From NCBI RefSeq assembly GCF_023343835.1, contig NC_064443.1, positions 5,704,001 through 5,768,000 of the forward strand: a DNA stretch of 64,000 bases, written 5' to 3'. Each line of letters opens with the position of its first letter. Position 1 is the stretch's first letter. This stretch comes from Lagopus muta. Taxonomy: Eukaryota; Chordata; Aves; Galliformes; Phasianidae. The notes under the pieces were generated by a model, which ran no database searches, was not told the DNA's origin, and saw only the letters and a list, made by a program, of their open reading frames with translations. The position numbers and the translations under genes were made by a program. Positions 38,291 to 49,516 of this stretch are shown piece after piece.

Positions 38291-41200
38291 CCCCATGAAC
38301 GTTTGAAAGAATGCTCTTGATCCTGCAGTATCTCTTTCACACATGTACACCTTCTGCATTTGTTCTGCTGTCTCAGGAACAACCTTCACCAGGAGAGATC
38401 ATGTTCCTGTAAAGGCTTTGAAGCAAAGCACCTCTTGTCACCTCTGCTTACTTACAATGAGCCTTATGGTTTAGCACTGAAATGAAACCATCTGGAAAAA
38501 AATCTTCCAGTAAAGTACTCCTCATAATTTAAAGATCTTGCACATTTGAAATGTCTGGATGTTGTGTGGAACACATTGGTTTCATCAGCATTTTCAAGTA
38601 ATACCAAACTAATCAAGTCAACATTCTTCATTTTGACTTTATGTTATGACTTTGATTCAAGAAAATCACTTTCTGAGATATTGTTTTGCAGAAATCTCAG
38701 TATTTGTAAATTTCTGTCCCCAGACTGAATAAAAGTGCTAGTTGCAGTTCTGGTGGCTGCTGATGTTAGCCTTCAAGGTCATGGTGCACAGGTAGTGGTT
38801 TCATCTGCAGCGTGAGGCATTCTCATTCTCTTTTCCATGAAGACATGTGCTTGCCCTTCATGTTCATCTAAAATCTCAACTTCTTTAAAGCTGTTATGAA
38901 GTGCTTTGCCTTTCCTAGGTATCGTGTGGAAAGAAGGAGCTGAGGAATCATTGTATGACATTACGATTTCACTGCTCTAGCTTTTGATGCTGTTAGCTAG
39001 TAATTAGCTGCTGTCCCCAGAGCCCCTTCCAGCAGCAAGGATCCAGAGGCTGTCCCACATCTGCTTTGTGGGTTGGGCAGGGCTCTCTCGCTCAGGTGGG
39101 AGCATTTCCTCAATGGTGCTCAACAGTTGCGTTTGCCTGCTTCACTCCAATCTTTTTCTCTGTGCCTGACATAGAGGCTGTTTCTATGATATGCAAGTTT
39201 ATGGGTTCGCGGAGGGGAGCCATGGGTGTGGGGAACAGATGGAGAAAGTACAGGGAAAATGCAGTGCTTTAGAGGAATAAAAAGAGATGCTTTTGTTGGA
39301 GTCAGAAACGAGAAATCTCTGATGAAAGAAAATGAGCTTGAGGATAAGGAAAATTGTGATGTTATCAACAGAAAAAGGCTTTGTAAGGATTTGGACCTTA
39401 TCAGTTTGAGGTTGGTAGCTTGAAAACTGAATATTCAGGGTATCAAACAAGAAAGGATACAAGGTGTCTGAGTGACTGAACAAGGCATTGAGCAACAGGT
39501 ATGGAAGGTGGGGAGCAGAGATGGTGCTCATCATGGCCCTGAGCATTCCAGCCCTCTGCGTGAGTGAGAGGAAAGGAAGCAAGGAAATAACAGAAGAAAA
39601 ACTGGAAGTGCCTGGGCAAACATGCAAACCCTCGGGCAGCAAGGAGGTGGAGGCAGCTGGACCAGGTAGGGCAGTCAGGGACGTCCTTCAGGAAAATGGG
39701 ACTGTATTTGTGAGGTGATGGGAAGAATGCAGAGGGGGAAACAATCTGCTATTCCTAGGTTTATCTTGGTAAGTCTTCAGCAGTGCTTGAGCTTCTAGGC
39801 AGGCTGGATCAGTGGCTTTGTGCTTCTTACCTCAAGACAGGAGCTAATTTGGGGGTTTCTTGCTTGGAGTTTCTGTTTTGGACCGTGAACAGTTGCTGTT
39901 TGGATGTAAAAAGTGAATGTTGTACACAAGCTGTGGGCAACTAGTGCCCTGCCTGCATGCATGGCCAAATGTGGGGCTGTGACACCCAAAGCACCTGGGA
40001 AGAACTGGGATGGAAGAGGAACAGCGGGCAGGGCTGGGCACAGCTGCACCAGCAGTGATCCCACAGGAGCAGAACTGACTTCCATGTGCCAAAGCATTAA
40101 CACCAGGAGGTACCAATGGGAGGGAATGATGACAAAAGGCTGCTGTGGGAACCTTACTGAGGGAGCTTATTTTTAACTGACCTTCCATTCTTTGTTCCCT
40201 GGCTAAAGCAAGGTAATAATTACACACTTTGATTACCCGCAGAAGGTGCTGGAAATAGGATAAATTATTGATTCTCAGACTGCACCCTGAAAAATTAATT
40301 TCAGCACCACCTATTGCAAAATACTCCCTTGGACAAAATATCCTTCTTCTGGGAACAGTTCTGAAAAAGTGAGCTTCTTCCAAGCCATTAGCATACATTC
40401 TGAAGCTTTTATTTCTCATTGTTGGTGTCCGTTAGCATGCTGAACTAATATACTCAAATAGTAGTAAAAACCTTTCATTTATAAGAACTGTATCTCTGTA
40501 CGACGCACTGAAGTAATTCAGATTCCAGGACAGAGCTGTGGAAATTCTCAGCACAGTTTGTCCATATCTTATCAGAACAGGCACGCTTTTCCCACGGCCT
40601 GGCTGCTTTCCAGCAGTGCCTAAGCAGACTTGTTGGAAGCCCGGTTTGAATGGGAGAAGTAATCTTTCTGAATGGATTTTCTGGCAGGATTCCTGTTGCG
40701 TGTGTGGTTTATTGTTCTTGGTGGTGTGTCTACGTTTAACCCGCTAGATAAAAGTTTCAGGGTCTTTCTTTTTCTTCTTTTTTTTGGGAGGGGTTCTGGA
40801 AAAATAATCAGATTGTAAATTCTATAGAATCTTATACACAAACTTTTTTTTTTCTGTTTTATCTACTTTTCCATGCTAGTAGTATAGCATTTTGAGCATG
40901 CTTTTGATGTGAAGGCCAACAGATTATTTCCTTGGACTTTTCCACAGTCAAAGGATTGAATGATTAAATAACAACAACTTTCTTTTCCTCAACCCATTTT
41001 AGCAAAGTTTTATCGTGCCAATTCATTTGATTTTTAAATAGCCATTCTATTCACAGTGTAGAAGTTCTGTATAAAGGAACAGTCGTGCTGTCAAAAAGAA
41101 AAGAAGCGGTTCCCACTGGTGGTGCATCCTGAACCGGAGTGAACGCCTGTTGGTTGTGCATTGGTTGTAACTCCAGTGCATGCAATCAATCCCCCGTGCA

Positions 41201-41889
41201 CTGCAGGCCTGCTGTGGAACTGAGCCAACTTCTGAGCTGAGGATCCGGCCTCTAATATGTATTGCAGGATAGCTAATATGATGTTTAACCACTTGGTAAC
41301 AGCAGTATACCAAGAAGTTCTATTTTAGCACCACTGGGGCAAGAAAATAACTGTTAATGCTGAGAACTGAAGTGCAAATGATTGCTAAATGGAGGAAGGA
41401 GGCAGAACAAAACTCCTGTTATTTTGAGTTCACATGTGTTAACAGACAAATTCTCAGGCTGAGTTTTGGCCATGAAAGATCTTTAAGATTTGGATCTTTC
41501 TAATTAAAACAAAAAGATTAAATATCTTAAATTTGTATCTACAGAGGAGCAACTGTCCTTTTGTTTATTATCTGCCAAAAAAATCTCTCTCATTTTTTTT
41601 TTCCTAGAAAGAATGATTTAACAAAGGGACACGAAGTATAAGGACCTTATTTTTATTTTAATATGCACATATATTCTGAGCAGATTAAAAATAGAATAGT
41701 AAAAGCCTTTTTTCTTTTTAGAAATAGGCATTGGAGTAGCAGGGGGGGGAGCTTGTAACTTCAAACTTAGTGCCTACAATGCTTGGAAGACTTTATGATT
41801 AATTTCATACTTAGGTTTCCAGATGTTGGATTTCATCCCAACTTTTAAAGACCTCTAATGTTTAACAGGATATGTGCTGAGTGTAGTCT

Positions 41890-41917
41890 TTAACAGAGTT
41901 TTCTTTCATAATTCTAG
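41890..41917 (+). other. FBLN2: Splice acceptor of the FBLN2 initiator exon
   Basis: A pyrimidine-rich stretch, TTTTCTTTCATAATTCTAG, ends in AG at 41916-41917. A branch-point candidate TTTAAC lies just upstream. The placement fits a leader that begins after in-frame translation is impossible: a TGA in the FBLN2 frame lies at 41964-41966, so the coding sequence cannot extend back into the upstream intron. Confidence 0.75.
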
Positions 41918-42044
41918 GGTCCATGAGAAAAGGTAACTCGGGAAAACGCTGCAGAATTGGAACTGAATATACAGCCTTCTAGGAAAGAAACCAGCAACGC
42001 TTAGAAGTGCAGCTTTGGACTGGAGCTGTGTTTTTGGGAAGACT
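41918..42044 (+). other. FBLN2: 5' UTR part of the FBLN2 initiator exon
   Basis: 127 nt between the predicted acceptor and the start codon. It has an in-frame stop (TGA at 41964) ahead of the start, and one upstream ATG that opens a short uORF ending before the main start. The 11-codon extension that begins with TTG at 42015 is not needed, because no signal peptide begins there and a well-placed ATG follows at 42045. Confidence 0.7.
41923..41982 (+). CDS. Upstream ORF in the FBLN2 leader, 19 codons
   Basis: ATG at 41923 opens 19 codons that end with TAG at 41980-41982, 62 nt before the FBLN2 start. Its context is weak (T at -3, A at +4), so most ribosomes should scan past it, and the remaining distance allows some reinitiation. 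The peptide has no recognisable features. It is translated only if the mRNA includes this leader as predicted. A regulatory uORF is plausible but unproven. Confidence 0.4.
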   Translation: MRKGNSGKRCRIGTEYTAF

Positions 42045-43383
42045 ATGGATAGGCACCAGAGCTGGCAGCGGAGCTGTCTGAATGCTGCCTTCTTCATGCT
42101 GCTGTGGAGCGGCGTTTCCCATGCACAGAGGGACTGCACAGGTGTGGAGTGCCAGCCCCTGGACAACTGCATCGACGATGTGCTGGAGCCTGGTGAGTGC
42201 TGTGCCACGTGTCTGCAGCACGGCTGCACATGTGAGGGCTACCAGTACTATGACTGTGTCAACGTGGGCTTCGTCAATGGCAAAGTACCCGAAGGGCAGT
42301 CTTACTTCGTGGACTTTGGAAGCACTGAGTGTTCGTGCCCCAAGGGAGGGGGTAAGATCAGCTGCCAGTTCATGCTGTGCCCAGAGTTGCCCCCAAATTG
42401 CATTGATGCGGTGGTGCCAGCGGACGGGTGCCCTCAGTGTGGAAGAATAGGCTGCCTCCACGAGGGGCAGAAATATGTAGCAGGACATACCTTCCACATG
42501 CCCCCGTGCAAGGTCTGCCATTGTCCAAATGCTGGTGGTGAGCTGATGTGCTACCAGCTTCCTGACTGTAACACGTTCGCCTTAAACACTGTGAGTCCCA
42601 TGGATGCTGAAGACAACGAACCAGAGAGGCACTACGACGATCCGTACAGCTACGACCAGGAGGCACCGGAAGGAGACAACACCCAGGTGGAATCTCCAAA
42701 AAAATACAGGAGCTATTCTTCCCATTTCGAGCAGGAGAGCATCAGCCAAGAGCAAAGCGAGGATTACGACTACCTACCAGCCAGCATTGCCCCTTCAAGT
42801 TCAGCTGTGGCTGATACATATGCTGAGGAAACAACCACTCCACCCACCACACCAGCACCAAAGCTCCTCTCTGAATTTCGTAGTGCCACAGAAAGAACTG
42901 AGCGAAAGAGGGTGCCCAGCACCACTGCAGCACCTCCCCAGCAAACAACGTATAAGGAAGCCCCAGTAACAACCATTGCTCCTCTGGAGCACACCACAGC
43001 TACAACCGAGACACCCAAACAGCTGGGGAAACTGGAGAGGAGACAAAAGGGGAAGCAGGGGGACAAGGAAAGGAATGAGCATGAAAGAGCACCCCATTCT
43101 AAAATGAAAAAGCATGCCAGAAAAGAAGACCCGGGGAACAGTATTCATCTAGACTTGAAAGAGGTGAATTTAACAGAGCCAAGTTCAGCAAAATCTTCCC
43201 ATGAAACACATGAGGGAAATGCCTTTCCCAAGGTAAAGTTCAGTGCAACAACCTCTCCCCCTGTTGCTCTAAAGGAAGACCGTAGTCAGTCATCCCAAAA
43301 GCAGTCACAGACACTTTATCGTTACCATCCTGAGGAAGTTGGGGACCCCAACTCTATTCACGCTAACCCCAGATTACCAGAAG
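42045..43383 (+). CDS. FBLN2: Fibulin-2, first coding exon (signal peptide, Na and Nb regions), partial gene
   Basis: Fibulin-2 is a secreted, disulfide-linked glycoprotein of basement membranes, elastic fibres and embryonic mesenchyme that binds fibronectin, fibrillin, laminins, nidogen and proteoglycans. This exon gives 446 codons plus one base. Residues 1-27 are a signal peptide (hydrophobic core about 12-25, cleavage after SHA27). Residues 28-175 form the cysteine-rich Na region with 22 Cys, including CTGVEC, GCTCEGYQYYDC, the strongly conserved QSYFVDFGSTECSCP block, CPELPPNCIDAV and a VWC-like CKVCHCPNAGGELMCY. Residues about 176-446 are the Cys-free Nb region: an acidic RHYDDPYSYDQE, Thr/Pro-rich stretches (263-325) suited to O-glycosylation, a basic segment (328-361), and one N-glycosylation sequon at N375. 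The end, DPNSIHANPRLPE, parallels the mammalian DPNSVHSIPRSSPE. The start ATG has A at -3 and G at +4. The anaphylatoxin, EGF and fibulin C-terminal modules lie outside the window. Confidence 0.95.
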
Positions 43384-43389
43384 GTAAGG
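43381..43389 (+). other. FBLN2: Splice donor, phase 1
   Basis: AAG|GTAAGG with GT at 43384-43385. The exon ends after one base of a codon, directly after ...LPE, the point where mammalian FBLN2 passes from the Nb region to sequence leading into the anaphylatoxin-like modules. Reading through the donor stays open for 42 more codons to a TAG at 43509, but that extension has no fibulin resemblance and is taken as intron. Confidence 0.9.
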
Positions 43390-45180
43390 ACTATTTCCAG
43401 TGTAGATATGTAGATGTCTATGTAACACTTACTTGCAGTGGCATTTCTCTTTCCTTATTTTCACTCCACACGAATATGAAGTCAAGCAAATCTCCAGTTA
43501 TCTTCTTTTAGCTCTTTCAGAAGGTGGTTTGTCTTTCATATGACTCCACAGCTACTGTTTCACTACTGCTTGCCTTATTTTGATTTCGCAGACTGTGGAT
43601 GCTTTTTTCGTGTGTTTTAACTTTATTTCAGATAATGATTTTACCTTTCATTATTTTCTCTTCTTCATTTCTAGTGCAAGGTCAGAGAAATCTTTTACTG
43701 TACAGGAAAGAAATTGGATTTAATTATTTATCTGTTTGGATTCTCCAGTTACCAGCTGAATGTAATCATATTTGTAGCTTTCATCCTTTACTAGAGGAAG
43801 GAGTGAGATGGTTATGCTTCTAGGGCACAGCGTGCATCCTACACAAACATTTACAGCACTTGTTGTAATATTTATCCTATGGCTGAAAGGCTGTCTAAGC
43901 TCATTAGTAGAAGAACTTGGTAGATACATTCAAACACCACTGAGGACTAGTACAGAGAAAGGACTGCCTCCTGCTTTGGATTTTTTAGGGGGCTGGAAGT
44001 TGATGATGTTTATGATCAACTGTGGCAAGTGTATGCATTTCCTCTCTGCCTCTGGATTCCTCTTGACATCTTCAGTGAATGTTGATTATACGCTTTATGC
44101 AGTGCTCATTACAGTAATGAATGCAAACTTCATCGCTATAAATTAGCACATATACAGCTCATATTTTCAATTCATTTTTCATCAAATCAAGAGTAATATC
44201 TCCATTTTCAAGATGTGGCACAAAATGTTCTCATGAGAACTCAAATGGATAATACTTGCAGTCTGAGTCGAGAATACTGATTACTCCCTAGACAGTGATA
44301 TTTCTTCCTGGGTTACCTAGGTAGCCCTTCTACGTGTTAGTCCATCTACTCGAGAAGTTTACAGGAGATAGGAGGTGGTAGGTTTGAGAAAGAGCGGAGG
44401 CTCTCGGTCCCCATGTAAGCAGCATGCCTTGTTTACCAAATTAAAGGGGTATGAGGTCCATGAATGGAGATGATAGCCCCTTCTTTCTCTTTCATGTGTG
44501 TTTTTATTGTAAAAGTTGACTTCATAGTCAGCGATAGCAGCCATAATCCAAGTCAGACCTTGATGTCTTGATTTCAGCAGAACAATGCTCTACAGATCAG
44601 TTCTACCTGCAGAACTTAACAGTAAGCCAGGCAGCTTCCAAGAAGGCAGCTTGAACCCAGTGCCTTGAAATGAGAAAACATTGGCTGAACACACATACCA
44701 TGCAGAGGGATGTCATTAACAGATGGAGGCTGTCAAATGTGATGTGATGGATAGTTTACATGCTTCAAGCCTTACCTCTGTGCTACCTTCTCTTCATAGA
44801 TGCCTGTTTTATTTCACATCTAGATACGTTTGTTCTGTGAAAGATGAATCTCCTAGGCCTGGCTGACTGATGATCCAAGGGGTAAACTGGTTCCAACCTT
44901 CCAGTTTGTCTAACCTGAATGAAAGAATAACACCTGTGTCTGCTCTGTGAATTGTGAGTGGCAAAAAGTAGGTGCCCAGATTGTGCACTGAGTTTACCTG
45001 TGCTCAGATTTACACTGCCAGGCTATGCTTAAAGCTCTTCCCTCATTTCTTGCAGCCTACTGCAACATCTCTTCTGAGCTGTGTATCAAGGTTGTGTTAT
45101 ACATAGGTCTGAGTTAGTACCACTGAACAAGAACCTATCTTCTGATGATATTTTAATCCAGTCTACTTAAATTGTTGTTG

Positions 45181-45195
45181 TTTTTTTTTTTTTCC
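45181..45195. repeat. Poly(T) tract
   Basis: A run of about 14 T followed by CCCC in intron 2, preceded by a short GTT repeat. It looks like an acceptor polypyrimidine tract but no recognisable exon follows. Confidence 0.75.
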
Positions 45196-46827
45196 CCTTC
45201 TCAAAAATGAGACATTGGTGAAACATTCCTAAATTTTCAGTAATAGAGTTTAAGAAAGGCTTTTGGGGTGAAAGAGGTCTTCTATAGAACTAGCTGCCAC
45301 ATTTTGGAGTCTCCTTAGGATGCTTTCAATCTGTCATCTATGGGAACTGCTTGGCTGGCACAGGACTAGCTGAGGTTCTTGCTGGATAGTAACAAAAAGT
45401 GATGCCCATGTGCTGTGAGGGAGCTGCAGAACCTTTCCCAAAACCAGAAGTCTCCCTGGACCTGACTAGTTGCAGTGCTTGTGCCTAAGGACTGCTGGAT
45501 TTTCTCTTGTGGTGGCGGTGTTCTTTTAATTGATGTGGTTGTGACTCATGTGAGCAGATCCATATGTTCCATGTAATAAAACACATACATCTTCTGTCTC
45601 TTTGGTGATTCCTGAGCTGGTGATAGAGGGCAAGTGAAGACATTAGTCAGCCTTGAAAGGAACATTAATTCTGCCTGCAGATGTAGAATGAAAGCATAAA
45701 TTTTGTGCGTGTTATTTCTAACTATGAAGTGGTGTAATCTGCTCGAATTGCCAAATATCTTTTCCTCTCATCTTTAAAACCTGCATGGCCATGTTGCTGT
45801 TCCCCAGCAGGGCTGCTGCTATTGTAACAAAGTGCTGCCACACCTCCAGCTGCATTCAGCCTCCCCTTGGGGGCTGCACACAGTTAGCCCTACAAGGGAT
45901 GTGGGTAGGCCCAGCTCTGGGGTTGCAATGTGAGCCTCATTGCCTGCAGCTCTGGGGAGGATCTTCTCCAGCCTGGCTGCATGGGGATGCGGGAGCCCCC
46001 AGGCTGTGTGTGCCCAGCATTGGCTGCCCTGCAAAGCAGGCTGGCCTAGGGGATTGCTTCCGTTCTTTTTGCACTTAATTGACTTCTGCTTTTCTCATCA
46101 GTCTGTGTGTGGGGGTGGACTTGCTTTATTTTAGGTTGTCCTTCCTTGAAATCTTCAGTACACTTACTAAAATTTCATCTTAATTGCTTTTTTTCCCCTG
46201 TCTTTATTTGGGTTCCCAAGTCCCCAAGTGATACATTTTCTTGTGTCTCTGGGGACTTTCTACATACTGTGTTATTTATTTTAGTATTTCTTTCTCCCGG
46301 GAGCTTAGAGAAGTATAAGGGTCTTCACAGAAACATTTGTTGCCACTGAAAATTCATCCTAGAGTAGATTGCTATTGCATTTTTTTTCCCTTCCTATTGG
46401 CTGTGTCCTGGAATCAGTGGTTGGATCCCTGGTGCCTCTGGTTAATCACTTGGCTTTGTGACTTATATTTTCTGTATCTCACTCCAGTATTACATGTAGC
46501 TGAGCTTTCATCTGCCAAGTCTCTGCTGCCTCATGCAATCTTATGATAGAAACAATGTGAGTAGGTGCTCGGATTAATTTTGCCTTTTGATGCGCATTCT
46601 CCTTTTGTGCTCCATTGTCCATCTGTATGTCAGCTGGAGGCTGTGAGGTCTGGGCTGGGCCAAATTTGTCTGCCTGCCGCTGCTGCTGTCAGACACAGGT
46701 GTGTACAATGAGGTGTGCTATTGCACTGTGTTTCACAACCTCCAGCAAAGCTATCTATTTAGCATTTTCACTCATGTTCTCCAGCAAACTGCTGCTTCTT
46801 TCAGGATTTCTTCCTCATTACTGTTTT

Positions 46828-47170
46828 AGAATCATAGAATTGTTTGAAAGACTCTTAAAGGCCATCTAGTCCACTGCACTGAACAGGGATACGTACAGTT
46901 CTATTAGGTGCTCAGAACCTGCTCCATCCTGACCTTGAATGTCTCCAGGGTCGGGGCACCATTGCCTCTCCAGGCAATCTGTGCCAGTGCCTCACCACCC
47001 TTAGTGTACAAAACTTCTTCCTTATATCCAATCTAAATCTCCCCTCCTTTAGTTTAAAACGATTTCCCCTTGTGCTGTCACAGCAAACCCTGCTAAAGAG
47101 TCTGTCCCTTTCTTTCTTACAGCCCCCCTCTAGATACTGGAAAGCTGTTCTGAGCTTTCCTCAAGCAGCA
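46828..47170 (-). mobile_element. CR1 LINE 3' end, truncated
   Basis: The block begins AGAATCATAGAATTGTTTGA and continues AAGGCCATCTAGTCCA, CCTTGAATGTCTCCAGGG, TCGGGGCACCATTGCCTCTC, CAATCTGTGCCAGTGCCTCA, CTTCCTTATATCCAATCT, AAATCTCCCCTC and CGATTTCCCCTTGTGCTGTC. These are successive reverse-complement phrases of the CR1 3' region. It is the longest copy in the window, about 340 bp, and the best preserved. The inner boundary, in a stretch rich in TTTCCTCAAGCAGCAG, is approximate. Confidence 0.9.
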
Positions 47171-49472
47171 GTTCTGCTGATTACCTGGGTGCTACATGGG
47201 GTTGGGCCCCATGGCTCCCTATGGCAGCCCAGCACTCACAGCACCAAGGGAGGGAGAGGGCACTGCTGTGGTCATCCCCAGTGGCCCTGCAGCAGGCCCA
47301 AGGGGACACTGGTGGCTCTGGGGAGCTGAGCCCAGCAGATGGTACCTGCCCCAGCAGGGCTGGTGGCTGTTGCTGCACAGGGGCTCACCATTCTGTGCTC
47401 TGTGTCAGCCCGCACCACTCTGCTGTAGAAACACTTCTGTCTTCAAACTGAGTGCACTTGTCATAGTTCCCATTTGTACACTGAAGAGTTCTCCAGCCAC
47501 ATGCAGACCCATTGAAGCTGCTGTGGCAAATGCTAATTAATCCACTCCTAAAGGAATAGTAAGCGTAAAGTAGAGGTAATTACTCAGCTGAGAAAGTGTA
47601 AATTAAATACTGTTACCAAGGGAAAGGATGAGATTGATAGAGACTATAGTCTTGATACAGTCTCTTTCCAAACATTGATCTTATCCTGTCATTTACTGCA
47701 GGAGCAACAGAGGGAGTTTTAATTTCTGTATTTCCTATTTCCTCATAATAAAAATGCCCTGAACAGGGAAGGGCTTAATAAAACATATTTAAAGATCTTA
47801 CTGTCAGGTTTTTATTATTTTTTTCCTACTTGTTTCCATTTCCCCATGCACTGCCAGAGCAGTGCTGTTCCTTGGATAAATGCTCGCTCAGGTAGCGAGC
47901 AGCCTCGATGAGAATGTTTTATGATTTGCGTTCTGCTTTTGGCAGCCTGAATAGCAATTTGTGTCTAGCTGGAACTATTGTGTTTCAGAACAGAGGTATT
48001 TTTCCACTTAAAAAAAATCACCAGTTGTGGATGAGTTTATCATGGTCATTTTCAGAGATAAGGATAATTGCTCTCCAACTGAAGTAAATTCGTGAGACAA
48101 GATCAGTGGATTGGAAAATAGCAGTCATTGCAAGTGAATCCTTATCAGAAGGAGGCACTGGGAGGCTCTTGTGCAACTCCTGAGGATGCAGGCAGGTTTT
48201 TCAGCCATCCACCTACTGCGTGTTTGCTCAGGGACTGAGGCTTATGAAGAAAGACCTCGCTTTTAGTAACTGAGGACAGATGGGAAACAAGAGATCTGTG
48301 GAGCACACCTGCACTGAGGGCTTCCCTGAGCACACCAACTCTTCACCCCTCCGTCCTGCTGCTGCTGTAAAAGGCACAGAGGGTGGAAAAGAGGGAAGCT
48401 TTGGAAGCACAATCTCAAACTGCAATTACTTTGTACTTTTAAATATTAGGTGATGTGTTTTTTCATGTTTACTTGCACTACCTCAGGCTTAAATCTGTAT
48501 TATATACTTGGTCCCAGCTCTCTCTGCAGCAGGAAGAAATCAGCTCTGAAACCTCAAACTAAGATAACTGCAGAATAAAAATAAACCCGGGGAGAGTGGG
48601 ATGTAGGGAGAAAAAAGCCTCCAGGCCAGCAGTATGAATTGGGCTGAGCTACAGCCCCAGGCGAGTGTTCAGCTGTCTCTTGGGTAGGCACAGCTTTGAG
48701 AGGGATAATGGAGGAAGATAGCTTCAATGAGTGTAAGACAGGCAAGAGTACTTACAGAAAGAAAGGGATGAAAATGCAATAAAATAGAGAAGCTTTTTAA
48801 GAGAGAACCACAGAATAGTTGTTGTTCTGCCCAAAATGTCATTCCCACCTTACCAGGTGGTATCTGAATGCTACTGTGTACCAGAGGCTTCTCTTCTTAG
48901 TCCTCTCCCCTTGCTCATCCCTTGCTACATTCCTATGTTAATGAGAGCAGTAACTTCAGGCTGGTGTGCATCTGACACTGCTCATGGCACAGGACCGTGA
49001 ACACAGCACAGTAAACCAAACCTTGCCCCAGCCACATAACAGGAGAGCATTCACACTAATTGTTTGCAGACTTTGAAATAAACAGTAGCCAAAGGTATCA
49101 AAACTCCAGGTGCTGCTCTGCCACATGTGACTGAGCTCCTGCTTTCAGTGGATGCACCACTGAGCTCATGTGAAGTGCTCTGAACGGTTCCTCTTAAGGA
49201 ATTTGAGCACAAACCAGGAGCTGACCTAACCTACCGGCCTGGGCATGTCGGCAGCAGCTGAATTGTGACTATCCAGACTTGCCCTAGCCAGGGGCACGCT
49301 TTCTAGGTCAGTGTTGATGTTTTTGTGTTTGTGCCTAGTTGATTTCTCTAGACAAGTTGCTGCATGACTGCTGCTCGCCTGTACGTGTTTTGGGAGCTGC
49401 TGCAGGTCAGGCTGTTGCTGGCTTTCCAACTGGCAAGGTTCCACGTGATCCACAAAGCTCTGAGTTTAGTGC

Positions 49473-49516
49473 ATTCTTCTTTCTGCTTTTTTTTTTCTTT
49501 TCTTTCTTTTCTTTTG
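49473..49516. repeat. Pyrimidine tract (T-run plus CTTT repeats)
   Basis: Mixed T and CTTT units of over 40 nt, with all but one or two bases pyrimidine. The opposite strand gives Lys/Glu-rich chance peptides that should not be read as coding. Confidence 0.85.

Larger units (their letters stand above)
16202..41917 (+). other. FBLN2: Probable FBLN2 intron 1
   Basis: About 25.7 kb between the donor after the CpG island and the acceptor before the initiator exon. It contains no recognisable coding exon. Open frames of up to about 190 codons occur, for example on the - strand just downstream of the island, but they show no domain or family resemblance. Identifiable content is two CR1 fragments, a CpG cluster near 30.6 kb, a 10-bp CpG palindrome near 31.03 kb and several simple repeats. 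First introns of extracellular-matrix genes are often enhancer-rich. The boundaries depend on exon 1 being correctly assigned. Confidence 0.5.

Noticed and set aside
40300..40310. Left half of an RE1/NRSF silencer site, TTCAGCACCAC
   Set aside because: The right half of the motif is absent, and single half-sites are frequent by chance.
42015..42044. N-terminal extension of FBLN2 starting at TTG
   Set aside because: It needs a non-ATG start, adds nothing resembling a signal peptide, and a well-placed ATG with A at -3 and G at +4 follows at 42045.
41979..42521. 180-codon open frame on the - strand opposite the FBLN2 exon
   Set aside because: It is the antisense shadow of a GC-rich coding exon; the + strand has the signal peptide and the conserved cysteine pattern.
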